NCBI GenBank assembly: GCA_002314635.1 | Contig: DCGQ01000065.1 | Location: 1 to 5,479 of the forward strand | DNA: 5,479 bases | Reading direction: 5' to 3' | Origin: Clostridiales bacterium UBA1774 | Lineage (GTDB): Bacteria; Bacillota; Clostridia; Oscillospirales; Oscillospiraceae | Shown here: positions 1 through 5,464 of the stretch, in pieces | How positions within the stretch are numbered: position 1 is the stretch's first letter | Layout of the letters: every line of letters starts with the position of its first letter | The notes under the pieces: generated by a model | The model's input: the letters and a program-made list of their open reading frames with translations, nothing else | Database searches by the model: none | Told to the model about the DNA's origin: nothing | Made by a program: the position numbers and the translations under genes

Positions 1-384
1 CCCCACATCCAGTTCATCATGGGCGTCGGCGGCTCCATGCCCGGCACCACGGAGAACCTGGCCTTCCTGGTGGGCAAGCTGCCTGCAGGCGCTACCTGGT
101 CCGTTTCCGGTATCGGCAAGTGCCATATGCCCATGATGCTGGCCGGTCTGGCTCTGGGTGCTGACGGCCTGCGCGTGGGTCTGGAAGACAACGTCATGTT
201 CGGCAAGAACCCCGACGGCTCCAAGGATATCGCCACCAACGTGCGTCTGGTTGAGCGCGCCGTGACTCTGAGCCAGATCGCCGGCCGCGACATCGCTACC
301 GCTCAGGAAGCCCGTGAGATCCTCGGCATCACCCGCAACTGCCTGAAGGACGAGAAGACCTATCCTGTTTCCTACACCGAGTAA
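1..384 (+). CDS. kce: 3-keto-5-aminohexanoate cleavage enzyme (BKACE family), 3' part only
   Basis: The reading frame is open from the first base and ends at TAA 382-384, so only the C-terminal 127 residues of a roughly 275-residue protein are in view. The family (BKACE, formerly DUF849) is a Zn-dependent TIM barrel; Kce condenses 3-keto-5-aminohexanoate with acetyl-CoA to give 3-aminobutyryl-CoA and acetoacetate in lysine fermentation. Visible family signatures are MGVGGSMPGTTENL (fragment residues 7-20), WSVSGIGKCHMPM (33-45) and RVGLEDN (58-64). As I recall the characterised Kce structure, this last motif supplies a catalytic Arg, the Zn-ligand Glu and a catalytic Asp, here R58, E62 and D63. 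The two Zn-binding histidines would be in the missing N-terminal half. Other BKACE enzymes use different beta-keto acids, but the adjacent CoA-transferase genes favour the lysine role. All six Arg codons are CGC or CGT, as expected for a strongly expressed gene. Confidence 0.9.
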   Translation, partial: PHIQFIMGVGGSMPGTTENLAFLVGKLPAGATWSVSGIGKCHMPMMLAGLALGADGLRVGLEDNVMFGKNPDGSKDIATNVRLVERAVTLSQIAGRDIATAQEAREILGITRNCLKDEKTYPVSYTE

Positions 385-396
385 TTTCAGAATATT

Positions 397-425
397 CGGA
401 CTCTCCCCCAATCCGGGAGAGTCCG
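397..425 (+). terminator. Hairpin between kce and atoD, possible attenuator or mRNA-processing element
   Basis: A perfect 11-bp inverted repeat, CGGACTCTCCC (397-407) and GGGAGAGTCCG (415-425), encloses a 7-nt loop. It starts 12 nt after the kce stop codon and ends before the atoD ribosome binding site. The bases after it (TTCTCAGAC) are only weakly T-rich, so it is not a textbook terminator. It may end part of the transcription, or protect or define the 3' end of the upstream mRNA, so that kce and atoDA are made in different amounts. The stem is seen directly; the role is inferred. Confidence 0.6.
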
Positions 426-440
426 TTCTCAGACAAATTT

Positions 441-448
441 GGAAAGGA
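441..448 (+). promoter_or_regulatory. Ribosome binding site fixing the GTG start of atoD
   Basis: GGAAAGGA ends 10 nt before the GTG at 459. No ATG is placed suitably in this frame, so this site decides the start. The heptamer GAAAGGA with a 10-nt gap recurs before the regulator gene (1933-1939) and lepA (5371-5377, - strand). Confidence 0.7.
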
Positions 449-458
449 TTGTACCAAA

Positions 459-1175
459 GTGCCTAAAAACAAAGTAGTCACCCTTGATCAGGCCATGGAG
501 AAGTGCTTCGACGGCATGACCGTTCTGCTTCCCGGCTTCGTCAACTGCGGTGTCAGCCAGACGCTGATCGACGGCCTGATGAAGAAGGGCGTCAAGGATC
601 TGAACATTGTCTCCAACAATACCAGCATCAAGGGCCAGGGCATCGGCCGTCTGGTTCATGATAACCGCATCAAGCACATCACCTGCTCTCACATCGGCAA
701 CAATGTGGAGACGGTCGAGAAGGTCGTCAACGGCGAGATCAATATCACCTTCGTGCCCCAGGGCTCTCTGTGCGAAAAGACCCGTGCAGGCGGCGCCGGC
801 ATCGGCGGCATTCTGACTCCCACCGGCGTGGGCACCCCCATGCAGGACGGCAAGCAGCTTCTGGAGTGGGACGCCGAGAAGGGCGAATACAAGTTCGTCA
901 AGCCCGAGGATCCCATCGTGGGCAAGCGCTTCATCCTTGAGCTGCCCATCCACGGCGATGTGTGCTTCATCCATGCCTGGAAGGCCGACACCATGGGCAA
1001 CGTGGTGTATCACCGCACCGCCCGCAACTTCAACGAACCCTTTGCCACCGCCGCTGACTTCGTCATCTGCGAAGCCGAGGAGATCGTGGAAGTGGGCGAG
1101 CTGGACCCCGACATGATCAACACCCCCGGCGCGCTGGTGGATATGGTCGTGCAGGCAAACTACAAGGAGGGCTGA
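459..1175 (+). CDS. atoD: Family I CoA-transferase, subunit A (acetoacetate/butyrate type)
   Basis: 238 residues starting at GTG, close to the usual 215-240 for the alpha subunit of two-subunit acetate/acetoacetate CoA-transferases. Seen: a glycine-containing N-terminal region LLPGFVNCGVSQTLIDGL (residues 23-40), the diagnostic GGAGIGGILTPTGVGT (111-126), and a C-terminal segment ADFVICEAEEIVEVGELDP (199-217) typical of the family. The subunit pairs with the next gene product to form a cytoplasmic transferase that passes CoA between acyl groups through a glutamyl-CoA intermediate. Directly downstream of kce, the likely acceptor is the acetoacetate made by Kce and the likely donor is butyryl-CoA, giving butyrate. 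The substrate is inferred from context; acetate or another short acid is possible. It is translationally linked to atoA: that gene's ribosome binding site lies in the last codons of this one. All six Arg codons are CGC or CGT. Confidence 0.9.
   Translation: MPKNKVVTLDQAMEKCFDGMTVLLPGFVNCGVSQTLIDGLMKKGVKDLNIVSNNTSIKGQGIGRLVHDNRIKHITCSHIGNNVETVEKVVNGEINITFVPQGSLCEKTRAGGAGIGGILTPTGVGTPMQDGKQLLEWDAEKGEYKFVKPEDPIVGKRFILELPIHGDVCFIHAWKADTMGNVVYHRTARNFNEPFATAADFVICEAEEIVEVGELDPDMINTPGALVDMVVQANYKEG
1164..1170 (+). promoter_or_regulatory. Ribosome binding site of atoA, inside the end of atoD
   Basis: AAGGAGG sits within the final codons of atoD and 9 nt before the ATG at 1180. It is the strongest Shine-Dalgarno match in the window. 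Its position inside the upstream gene favours coupled translation and balanced production of the two transferase subunits. Confidence 0.75.
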
Positions 1176-1179
1176 GAAG

Positions 1180-1833
1180 ATGGATCCGAAAAATTTTATC
1201 GCTAAGCGGACTGCTCAGTTCTTCCAGGACGGCGACCTGGTCAATCTGGGCATCGGTATGCCTACCCTGTGCCTGCAGTATATCTCTCCTGATAAGGATG
1301 TGTGGTTCCAGTCCGAGAACGGCGTGATCGGTCTGACCGGCGCTCCTCAGGAAGGCGAATTTGCCGATCCCGACGTGGTTGACGCCGGCGGCAAGGTCAG
1401 CAAGCTGCGTGAAGGCGGCTGCTGCTTCAGCTCCTTCACCTCCTTCGGCTATATTCGCGGCGGCCACGTGGACTACACGGTTCTGGGCGCTTACGAAGTA
1501 TCTCAGACCGGCGATCTGGCCAACTGGCTGATCCCCGGCAAGGCTGCTGCCGGTATGGGCGGCGCCATGGATCTGGTGACCGGCGCCAAGTGCACCATCG
1601 TTATGACCGTGCATTGCGGCAAGGACGGCAGCTCCAAGATCGTCCGCAAGACCGACCTGCCCCTCACCGGCGTCGGCGTGGTGGACTATGTTGTCACGGA
1701 TAAGTGCCTGTTCCACATCACCAAGGAAGGCATGATTCTGGAAGAGATCGCCCCCGGAGAGACCGTGGAGCACATTCTGGAGATCACTCCGGCGGACATC
1801 ATCGTTCCCGAAGTCGTCAAGTGCATGGAGTAA
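1180..1833 (+). CDS. atoA: Family I CoA-transferase, subunit B (acetoacetate/butyrate type)
   Basis: 217 residues, the normal length for the beta subunit. It carries the active-site motif QSENGVIGL (residues 44-52); E46 in SENG aligns with the catalytic glutamate that forms the glutamyl-CoA thioester in this family. Other family marks are the N-terminal NLGIGMPT (22-29), RGGHVD (93-98) and the glycine-rich GKAAAGMGGAMDLVTGAK (120-137). The ATG lies 4 nt after the atoD stop and is preceded by AAGGAGG, so the two genes form one translated unit and the proteins should assemble as a heteromer. With kce upstream, the probable job is to activate acetoacetate with CoA from butyryl-CoA, the butyrate-releasing step of the lysine pathway. 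The exact acyl specificity cannot be read from sequence. A strong terminator follows within 10 nt, so this is the last gene of the operon. Confidence 0.92.
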   Translation: MDPKNFIAKRTAQFFQDGDLVNLGIGMPTLCLQYISPDKDVWFQSENGVIGLTGAPQEGEFADPDVVDAGGKVSKLREGGCCFSSFTSFGYIRGGHVDYTVLGAYEVSQTGDLANWLIPGKAAAGMGGAMDLVTGAKCTIVMTVHCGKDGSSKIVRKTDLPLTGVGVVDYVVTDKCLFHITKEGMILEEIAPGETVEHILEITPADIIVPEVVKCME

Positions 1834-1841
1834 AATAAAAG

Positions 1842-1880
1842 AGGCCCTGCTGCGGAAGAAACTGCAGCAGGGCCTTTCTC
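1842..1880 (+). terminator. Rho-independent terminator of the kce-atoDA operon
   Basis: AGGCCCTGCTGC (1842-1853) pairs perfectly with GCAGCAGGGCCT (1864-1875). The stem can extend inward by a G-U and a G-C pair, leaving the 6-nt loop AAGAAA. It is followed by TTCTCTGTCT and preceded by an A-rich run (AAAATAAAA). It starts 8 nt after the atoA stop codon and clearly ends the operon. Confidence 0.92.
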
Positions 1881-1917
1881 TGTCTACGAAGCATAGGTTT
1901 TCTTTTCCGGCGGGGTC

Positions 1918-1926
1918 TGCTAGGAT
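1918..1926 (+). promoter_or_regulatory. Possible extended -10 element for the regulator-superoxide reductase gene
   Basis: TGC-TAGGAT resembles an extended -10 (TGn before a 4-of-6 match to TATAAT). A 17-bp spacing would place TTTTCT (1898-1903) as a weak -35. Transcription would start only a few bases before the ribosome binding site, giving a very short leader. The upstream gene ends in a strong terminator, so a promoter is expected in this gap, but this assignment is tentative. Confidence 0.3.
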
Positions 1927-1949
1927 GTGACAGAAAGGATGTGGGAACT

Positions 1950-2534
1950 ATGGAACCCTATGTGACCGGCGCAATGATCCGCACGCTGCGGGAGGGAAAG
2001 GGCATGACCCAGAGTGCGCTGGCGGAAAAGCTGGCTGTCAGCGATAAGGCGGTGTCCCGCTGGGAGACCGGACGTGGATACCCGGATATTACGCTGCTGA
2101 ATCCGCTGGCGGAGGCGCTGGGCGTTTCTCTTCCGGAGCTGATGCAGGGAGAGTCGGTGCGGAATCAGAACCGCAGCGGCAATATGAAGCGCTTGAAGCT
2201 GTATGTCTGCCCGGTCTGCGGCAATATCTTCCACAGCACCGGAGAAGCAGTGATCTCCTGCTGCGGCGTGACCCTGCCGCCGCTGGAAGCGGAAGCAGGT
2301 GACGAAAACCATGCCATCACACTGGAGCCGGTGGAGGATGAGTGGTATGTGACGATGGATCACCCCATGGAGCGGGAGCATTTCATCTCGTTTCTCGCCC
2401 ATGTGAGCGATGACCGGCTGGAGCTGGTGAAGCTGTACCCGGAGGGGGACTGCGCCGCCCGTTTCCCCCACCGGGGTGGAGGATACTTCTTCGCATACTG
2501 CAATAAGCACGGCCTGTTCCGTGTGAGAGGATGA
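1950..2534 (+). CDS. XRE-family HTH regulator fused to a desulfoferrodoxin/superoxide reductase domain
   Basis: 194 residues from ATG 1950. An in-frame GTG at 1941 is only 1 nt from GAAAGGA (1933-1939), so the ATG, 10 nt away, is preferred. Residues 8-65 form an XRE/Cro-type helix-turn-helix (MTQSALAEKL, then VSDKAVSRWETGRGYPDI). Residues 85-112 are a desulforedoxin-like Fe(Cys)4 site with C87, C90, C104 and C105 (CPVCGNI ... CCG). Residues 117-192 match the superoxide reductase module: H121 in ENH, H138 and H144 in HPMEREH, and C184 and H187 in CNKHG, together the full ligand set of the Fe(His)4Cys centre. Family enzymes reduce superoxide to hydrogen peroxide without making oxygen, using rubredoxin-type donors. 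Here the lysine of the usual EKH motif is asparagine (N120). The fusion suggests a DNA-binding protein that senses or detoxifies superoxide; sensing is inferred. HTH-Dx-SOR fusions are, to my knowledge, already recognised in Clostridia. No signal peptide or membrane segment: cytoplasmic. Confidence 0.88.
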   Translation: MEPYVTGAMIRTLREGKGMTQSALAEKLAVSDKAVSRWETGRGYPDITLLNPLAEALGVSLPELMQGESVRNQNRSGNMKRLKLYVCPVCGNIFHSTGEAVISCCGVTLPPLEAEAGDENHAITLEPVEDEWYVTMDHPMEREHFISFLAHVSDDRLELVKLYPEGDCAARFPHRGGGYFFAYCNKHGLFRVRG

Positions 2535-2537
2535 AAT

Positions 2538-2568
2538 AAGCCGCTCTGTCGTGGTGACAGGGCGGCTT
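2538..2568. terminator. Hairpin between convergent genes, probable bidirectional terminator
   Basis: AAGCCGCTCTGTC (2538-2550) pairs with GACAGGGCGGCTT (2556-2568) over 13 positions with a single T-G wobble and a 5-nt loop. It begins 3 nt after the stop of the + strand regulator gene and ends 6 nt before the stop of the - strand glycosyltransferase. The T-rich tail is better on the - strand (stem end CTT followed by ATTTCATC) than on the + strand (CTTCGGTATTC), so it probably serves both genes and the lepA operon more efficiently. Confidence 0.8.
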
Positions 2569-2574
2569 CGGTAT

Positions 2575-3540
2575 TCAGGATTTCCCGTTATTTCCTTCGT
2601 CCAGCAGGGTCTCCGAGATGAGGTACAGGGGTCTGCGCTTGGCTTCCAGATAGGTCTTGCCCACATATTCACCCACCACGCCCAGCATCAGCAGCTGCAG
2701 GCCGCCCAGCGCCCAGATGGAGAACATCAGGCTGGTCCAACCGGAGACGGTCATGCCGCAGAGCCAGCGGATCAGGCTGTAGAGCAGGATGACGACGCTG
2801 ACAAGAAGGGCGATGCCGCCCAGAATCAAGGCAAAGTGCAGCGGACGCACGCTGAACGAGGTGATACCGGTGACGGCGAAGGCGATCATCTTTTTCAGCG
2901 GGTACTTGCTTTCCCCGGCAAAGCGCTCCTGCCGCACATATTCCACCGTGTCGGTGCGGAAGCCAAGCTGCGGCGCGATGCCCCGGAGGAACAGGTTCCG
3001 TTCCCCGTATTCGCTGAGAGCCTCCAGCGCACGGCGGCTCATCAGCCGATAGTCCGCATGGTCATAGACGATCTCCACACCCAGCAGCTCCATGGCTTTG
3101 TAAAATCCACGGGCAGTGCCGCGCTTGAAGGCGGTATCCGTGTCCCGGGCGGAACGGACGCCGTACACGATATCGCAACCGGCTTCGTATTTGTCGCAGA
3201 AGCGGTAAATGGCCTCCACATCGTCCTGCAGGTCCGCGTCCAGCGAAATGGCCGCGTCCGCATGGTCCTTTGCCAGCATCAGACCGGCCAGCAGCGCATT
3301 CTGATGCCCCCGGTTCCGGCTGAGGCACAGACCGGCATAGCGGGAACTGACCGAATGGAGCCGGGAAATCAGCTCCCACGTCCGGTCCTTGGAGCCGTCG
3401 TTCACGAACAGGATCCGGCTTTGCTCCGTGATCCGCCCCTGCCGGGTCAGCTCCGTCATGATCTCGTCCAGCCGCCGCGCCGTTTCCGGCAGAACAGCTT
3501 CTTCGTTATAGCAGGGAACGACAAGATACAGGGTAAACAA
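2575..3540 (-). CDS. Membrane-anchored family 2 glycosyltransferase (DPM1/GtrB-like)
   Basis: 321 residues from a TTG at 3540, chosen because AAGAAGG lies 8 nt upstream and the protein then opens directly with the GT-A strand LYLVVPCYNEE (4-14). The GTG at 3549 is too close to that site. Seen in order: FVNDGSKDRT (45-54), LSRNRGHQNALLAG (73-86), the metal/nucleotide-binding DADLQDD (101-107), DYRLMSRRAL (163-172), RNLFLRGI (181-188) and GESKY (209-213). Two hydrophobic helices follow, about 233-257 and 268-290, then a basic tail. This layout matches polyprenyl-phosphate glycosyltransferases of the GtrB, ArnC/YfdH and CsbB type, which load a sugar from a nucleotide sugar onto a lipid carrier at the inner face of the membrane. 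The sugar and final acceptor cannot be told from sequence. It is 14 nt downstream of lepA and probably co-transcribed. The frame stays open through the end of lepA to 3690, but that extension is unlike any glycosyltransferase and is read as chance. Confidence 0.88.
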   Translation of the reverse strand: MFTLYLVVPCYNEEAVLPETARRLDEIMTELTRQGRITEQSRILFVNDGSKDRTWELISRLHSVSSRYAGLCLSRNRGHQNALLAGLMLAKDHADAAISLDADLQDDVEAIYRFCDKYEAGCDIVYGVRSARDTDTAFKRGTARGFYKAMELLGVEIVYDHADYRLMSRRALEALSEYGERNLFLRGIAPQLGFRTDTVEYVRQERFAGESKYPLKKMIAFAVTGITSFSVRPLHFALILGGIALLVSVVILLYSLIRWLCGMTVSGWTSLMFSIWALGGLQLLMLGVVGEYVGKTYLEAKRRPLYLISETLLDEGNNGKS

Positions 3541-3554
3541 ATCGCACACCTTCT

Positions 3555-5360
3555 TTATTCGTCCAGCTTCAGCACCGCAAGGAACGCTTCCGTGGGCACG
3601 GAGACGCTGCCCAGAGAGCGCATCTTCTTCTTGCCTTCCTTCTGCTTTTCCAGCAGCTTCTTCTTTCTGGTGATGTCGCCGCCGTAGCACTTGGCAAGCA
3701 CATCCTTCCGCAGCGCCTTGATGGTCTCCCGGGCGATGATCTTGCCGCCGATGGCAGCCTGCACCGGCACCTCGAACATCATGCGGGGAATGTTGTCCTT
3801 CAGCTTTTCGCAGATGCGGCGGGCGCGGGGATAGGCCTTTTCCCGGTGGACGATAAAGCTCAGCGCGTCCACCACATCGCCGTTCAGCAGGATATCCAGC
3901 TTTACCAGCTCACTCTGCCGGTAGCTTTCCAGCTCATAGTCCAGCGAGGCGTAACCCTTGGTACGGGATTTCAGTGCGTCAAAAAAGTCGTAGATGATCT
4001 CATTCAGCGGCAGGTGATAGTGCAGCTCCACCCTGTCCTTGCCCTGATAGACCAGATCCTTGTATTCGCCCCGGCGATCCTGACATAGATCCATGATGTT
4101 GCCCACGTACTCCTGCGGGGTCATGATGCTGGCGGCCACATAAGGCTCCTCCGCATATTCGATCTCGCTGGGATCCGGGTAATTCAGCGGGTTGTCGATG
4201 ACCTCCACGGTCCCATCGGTCTTTGTGACCTTGAAAATGACGCTGGGGGCGGTGGTGATCAGATCCAGATTGTATTCCCGTTCCAGACGCTCCGTGATAA
4301 CCTCCATGTGCAGCAGACCCAGAAAGCCGCAGCGGTAGCCGAAGCCCAGTGCGGCGGAGGATTCCGGTTCGAAGGAAAGCGCCGCGTCATTCAATTTCAG
4401 ACGCTCCAGCGCGTCCCGCAGGTCCGGGTAACGGGCACCGTCCGCCGGGTAGATGCCGCTGTAGACCATAGGCTGCGCGGGACGGTAGCCGGGCAGCGGC
4501 TCCGCTGCCGGATTCTCCACGCCGGTGATGGTGTCACCCGGCTGGGTGTCCTCCACATTCTTGATGCTGGCGGTAAAGTAACCTACATCGCCGGCCTTCA
4601 GCTCGCTGCAGGGCTGCAGGTTCAGTGCGCCCATGTGACCCACTTCCACCACCTTGTACTCCGCGCCGGAGGCCATCAGCCGCACATCCATGCCGGTACG
4701 GAGGGTGCCCTCCTTGACCCGCAGATACACGATGACGCCCACAAAGGGGTCATACTGGCTGTCGAACACCAGCGCTTTCAGCGGTGCGTCCGGGTCGCCG
4801 GTGGGAGCGGGAACGCCGTGAATGATCTCCTTGAACACCGCGTCGATGTTCAGACCCAGACGGGCGGAAATCTCCGGCGCATCCATGGCGGGGATGCCGA
4901 TCACATCCTCAATATCGGTCTTGACCTTCTGCGGGTCGGCACCCGGCAGGTCAATCTTATTGATCACCGGCAGGATCTCCAGATTGTTGTCCAGCGCCAG
5001 ATAGGCGTTGCCCAGCGTCTGCGCCTCAATGCCCTGCCGCGCATCCACCACCAGCAGCGCACCCTCGCAGGCGGCCAGCGAGCGGCTGACCTCATAGTTG
5101 AAGTCCACATGTCCCGGCGTGTCGATCAGATTCAGACGGTAGGTTTCCCCGTCCTCGGCAGAATATTCCAGACTGACGGCGCGGGCCTTGATGGTGATGC
5201 CCCGTTCCCGCTCCAGATCCATGTTGTCCAGAATCTGTGCTTCCATGTCCCGGGGATTGACGGCGTGACAGCCTTCCAGCAGCCGGTCAGCCAGCGTGCT
5301 CTTGCCGTGGTCGATATGGGCGATGATGGAGAAATTGCGGATTTTTGACTGGTCGTACAT
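3555..5360 (-). CDS. lepA: Elongation factor 4 (LepA), ribosome-associated GTPase
   Basis: 601 residues, the standard length. The GTPase motifs are all present: G1 AHIDHGKST (14-22), switch I RERGITIKA (51-59), G3 DTPGH (80-84) with the catalytic-type H84, and G4 NKID (134-137). Beta-barrel domain II and the EF-G-like domains follow, including GFGYRCGFLGLLHMEV around the middle. The LepA-specific C-terminal domain carries the hallmark AKCYGGDITRKKK (556-568) and lysine-rich stretch, which separates it from EF-G, TypA and peptide release factor 3. LepA binds the ribosome and affects translation or initiation, and has been tied to back-translocation and 30S maturation; its exact role is debated. 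The ATG is supported by GAAAGGA 10 nt upstream and by the usual family start (YDQSKIRNFSIIAHIDHG). In many Firmicutes hemW follows lepA; here a glycosyltransferase does. Confidence 0.97.
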   Translation of the reverse strand: MYDQSKIRNFSIIAHIDHGKSTLADRLLEGCHAVNPRDMEAQILDNMDLERERGITIKARAVSLEYSAEDGETYRLNLIDTPGHVDFNYEVSRSLAACEGALLVVDARQGIEAQTLGNAYLALDNNLEILPVINKIDLPGADPQKVKTDIEDVIGIPAMDAPEISARLGLNIDAVFKEIIHGVPAPTGDPDAPLKALVFDSQYDPFVGVIVYLRVKEGTLRTGMDVRLMASGAEYKVVEVGHMGALNLQPCSELKAGDVGYFTASIKNVEDTQPGDTITGVENPAAEPLPGYRPAQPMVYSGIYPADGARYPDLRDALERLKLNDAALSFEPESSAALGFGYRCGFLGLLHMEVITERLEREYNLDLITTAPSVIFKVTKTDGTVEVIDNPLNYPDPSEIEYAEEPYVAASIMTPQEYVGNIMDLCQDRRGEYKDLVYQGKDRVELHYHLPLNEIIYDFFDALKSRTKGYASLDYELESYRQSELVKLDILLNGDVVDALSFIVHREKAYPRARRICEKLKDNIPRMMFEVPVQAAIGGKIIARETIKALRKDVLAKCYGGDITRKKKLLEKQKEGKKKMRSLGSVSVPTEAFLAVLKLDE

Positions 5361-5403
5361 AGATACAGCATCCTTTCGGTGAGCATAGGGAAAGTATCGA
5401 AAA

Positions 5404-5419
5404 GCGGGTATTCCCCCGC
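5404..5419 (-). other. Small hairpin in the lepA leader
   Basis: Read on the - strand, GCGGG and CCCGC form a 5-bp GC-only stem around a 6-nt loop (GGAATA), followed by TTTTC. It lies between the predicted promoter and the lepA ribosome binding site. It resembles a weak terminator or leader stem, but it is short and could be chance. Confidence 0.3.
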
Positions 5420-5435
5420 AAATAGCCTGTTTCTT

Positions 5436-5464
5436 ATTATATCGAAGGCTTTCGGGTTTGTAAA
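5436..5464 (-). promoter_or_regulatory. Sigma-A-type promoter of lepA and the downstream glycosyltransferase
   Basis: On the - strand, TTTACA (5464-5459, one mismatch to TTGACA) is followed after exactly 17 bp by a perfect TATAAT (5441-5436). Transcription should start near 5429, giving a leader of about 70 nt before the lepA ATG. This is the best promoter match in the window. The rest of the 119 bases upstream of lepA shows no gene. Confidence 0.85.

Noticed and set aside
429..1013. Minus-strand open frame (194 codons) opposite atoD
   Set aside because: Antisense shadow of atoD with no recognisable domain or initiation signal.
1117..1773. Minus-strand open frame (218 codons) opposite atoA
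   Set aside because: It lies entirely over atoA and the end of atoD, which have strong homology features; the translation looks like a reverse-complement shadow (Ala, His and Gly rich).
1941..1949. GTG at 1941 as the start of the regulator fusion
   Set aside because: It is only 1 nt from the GAAAGGA site, and would add just three residues; the ATG at 1950 has workable spacing.
1920..2672. Minus-strand open frame (250 codons) opposite the regulator fusion
   Set aside because: It runs across the convergent terminator and over a gene with a full set of metal-ligand motifs, and its product resembles no known protein.
2551..3687. Long + strand open frame (378 codons) opposite the glycosyltransferase
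   Set aside because: It is fully antisense to a gene with clear family motifs, is rich in Gln, His and Arg without a recognisable domain, and overlaps a terminator stem. Long antisense frames are expected in GC-rich DNA.
3541..3690. N-terminal extension of the glycosyltransferase to an ATG inside lepA
   Set aside because: The extra 50 residues are Arg, Lys and Glu rich, come from the lysine-rich 3' end of lepA in another frame, and lie upstream of the normal family start. The TTG at 3540 has a proper ribosome binding site.
4308..5348. Long + strand open frame (346 codons) opposite lepA
   Set aside because: It is antisense to the GTPase half of LepA, has a Gln/His/Arg/Val-rich composition with no motif and no ribosome binding site, and is explained by codon bias of lepA.
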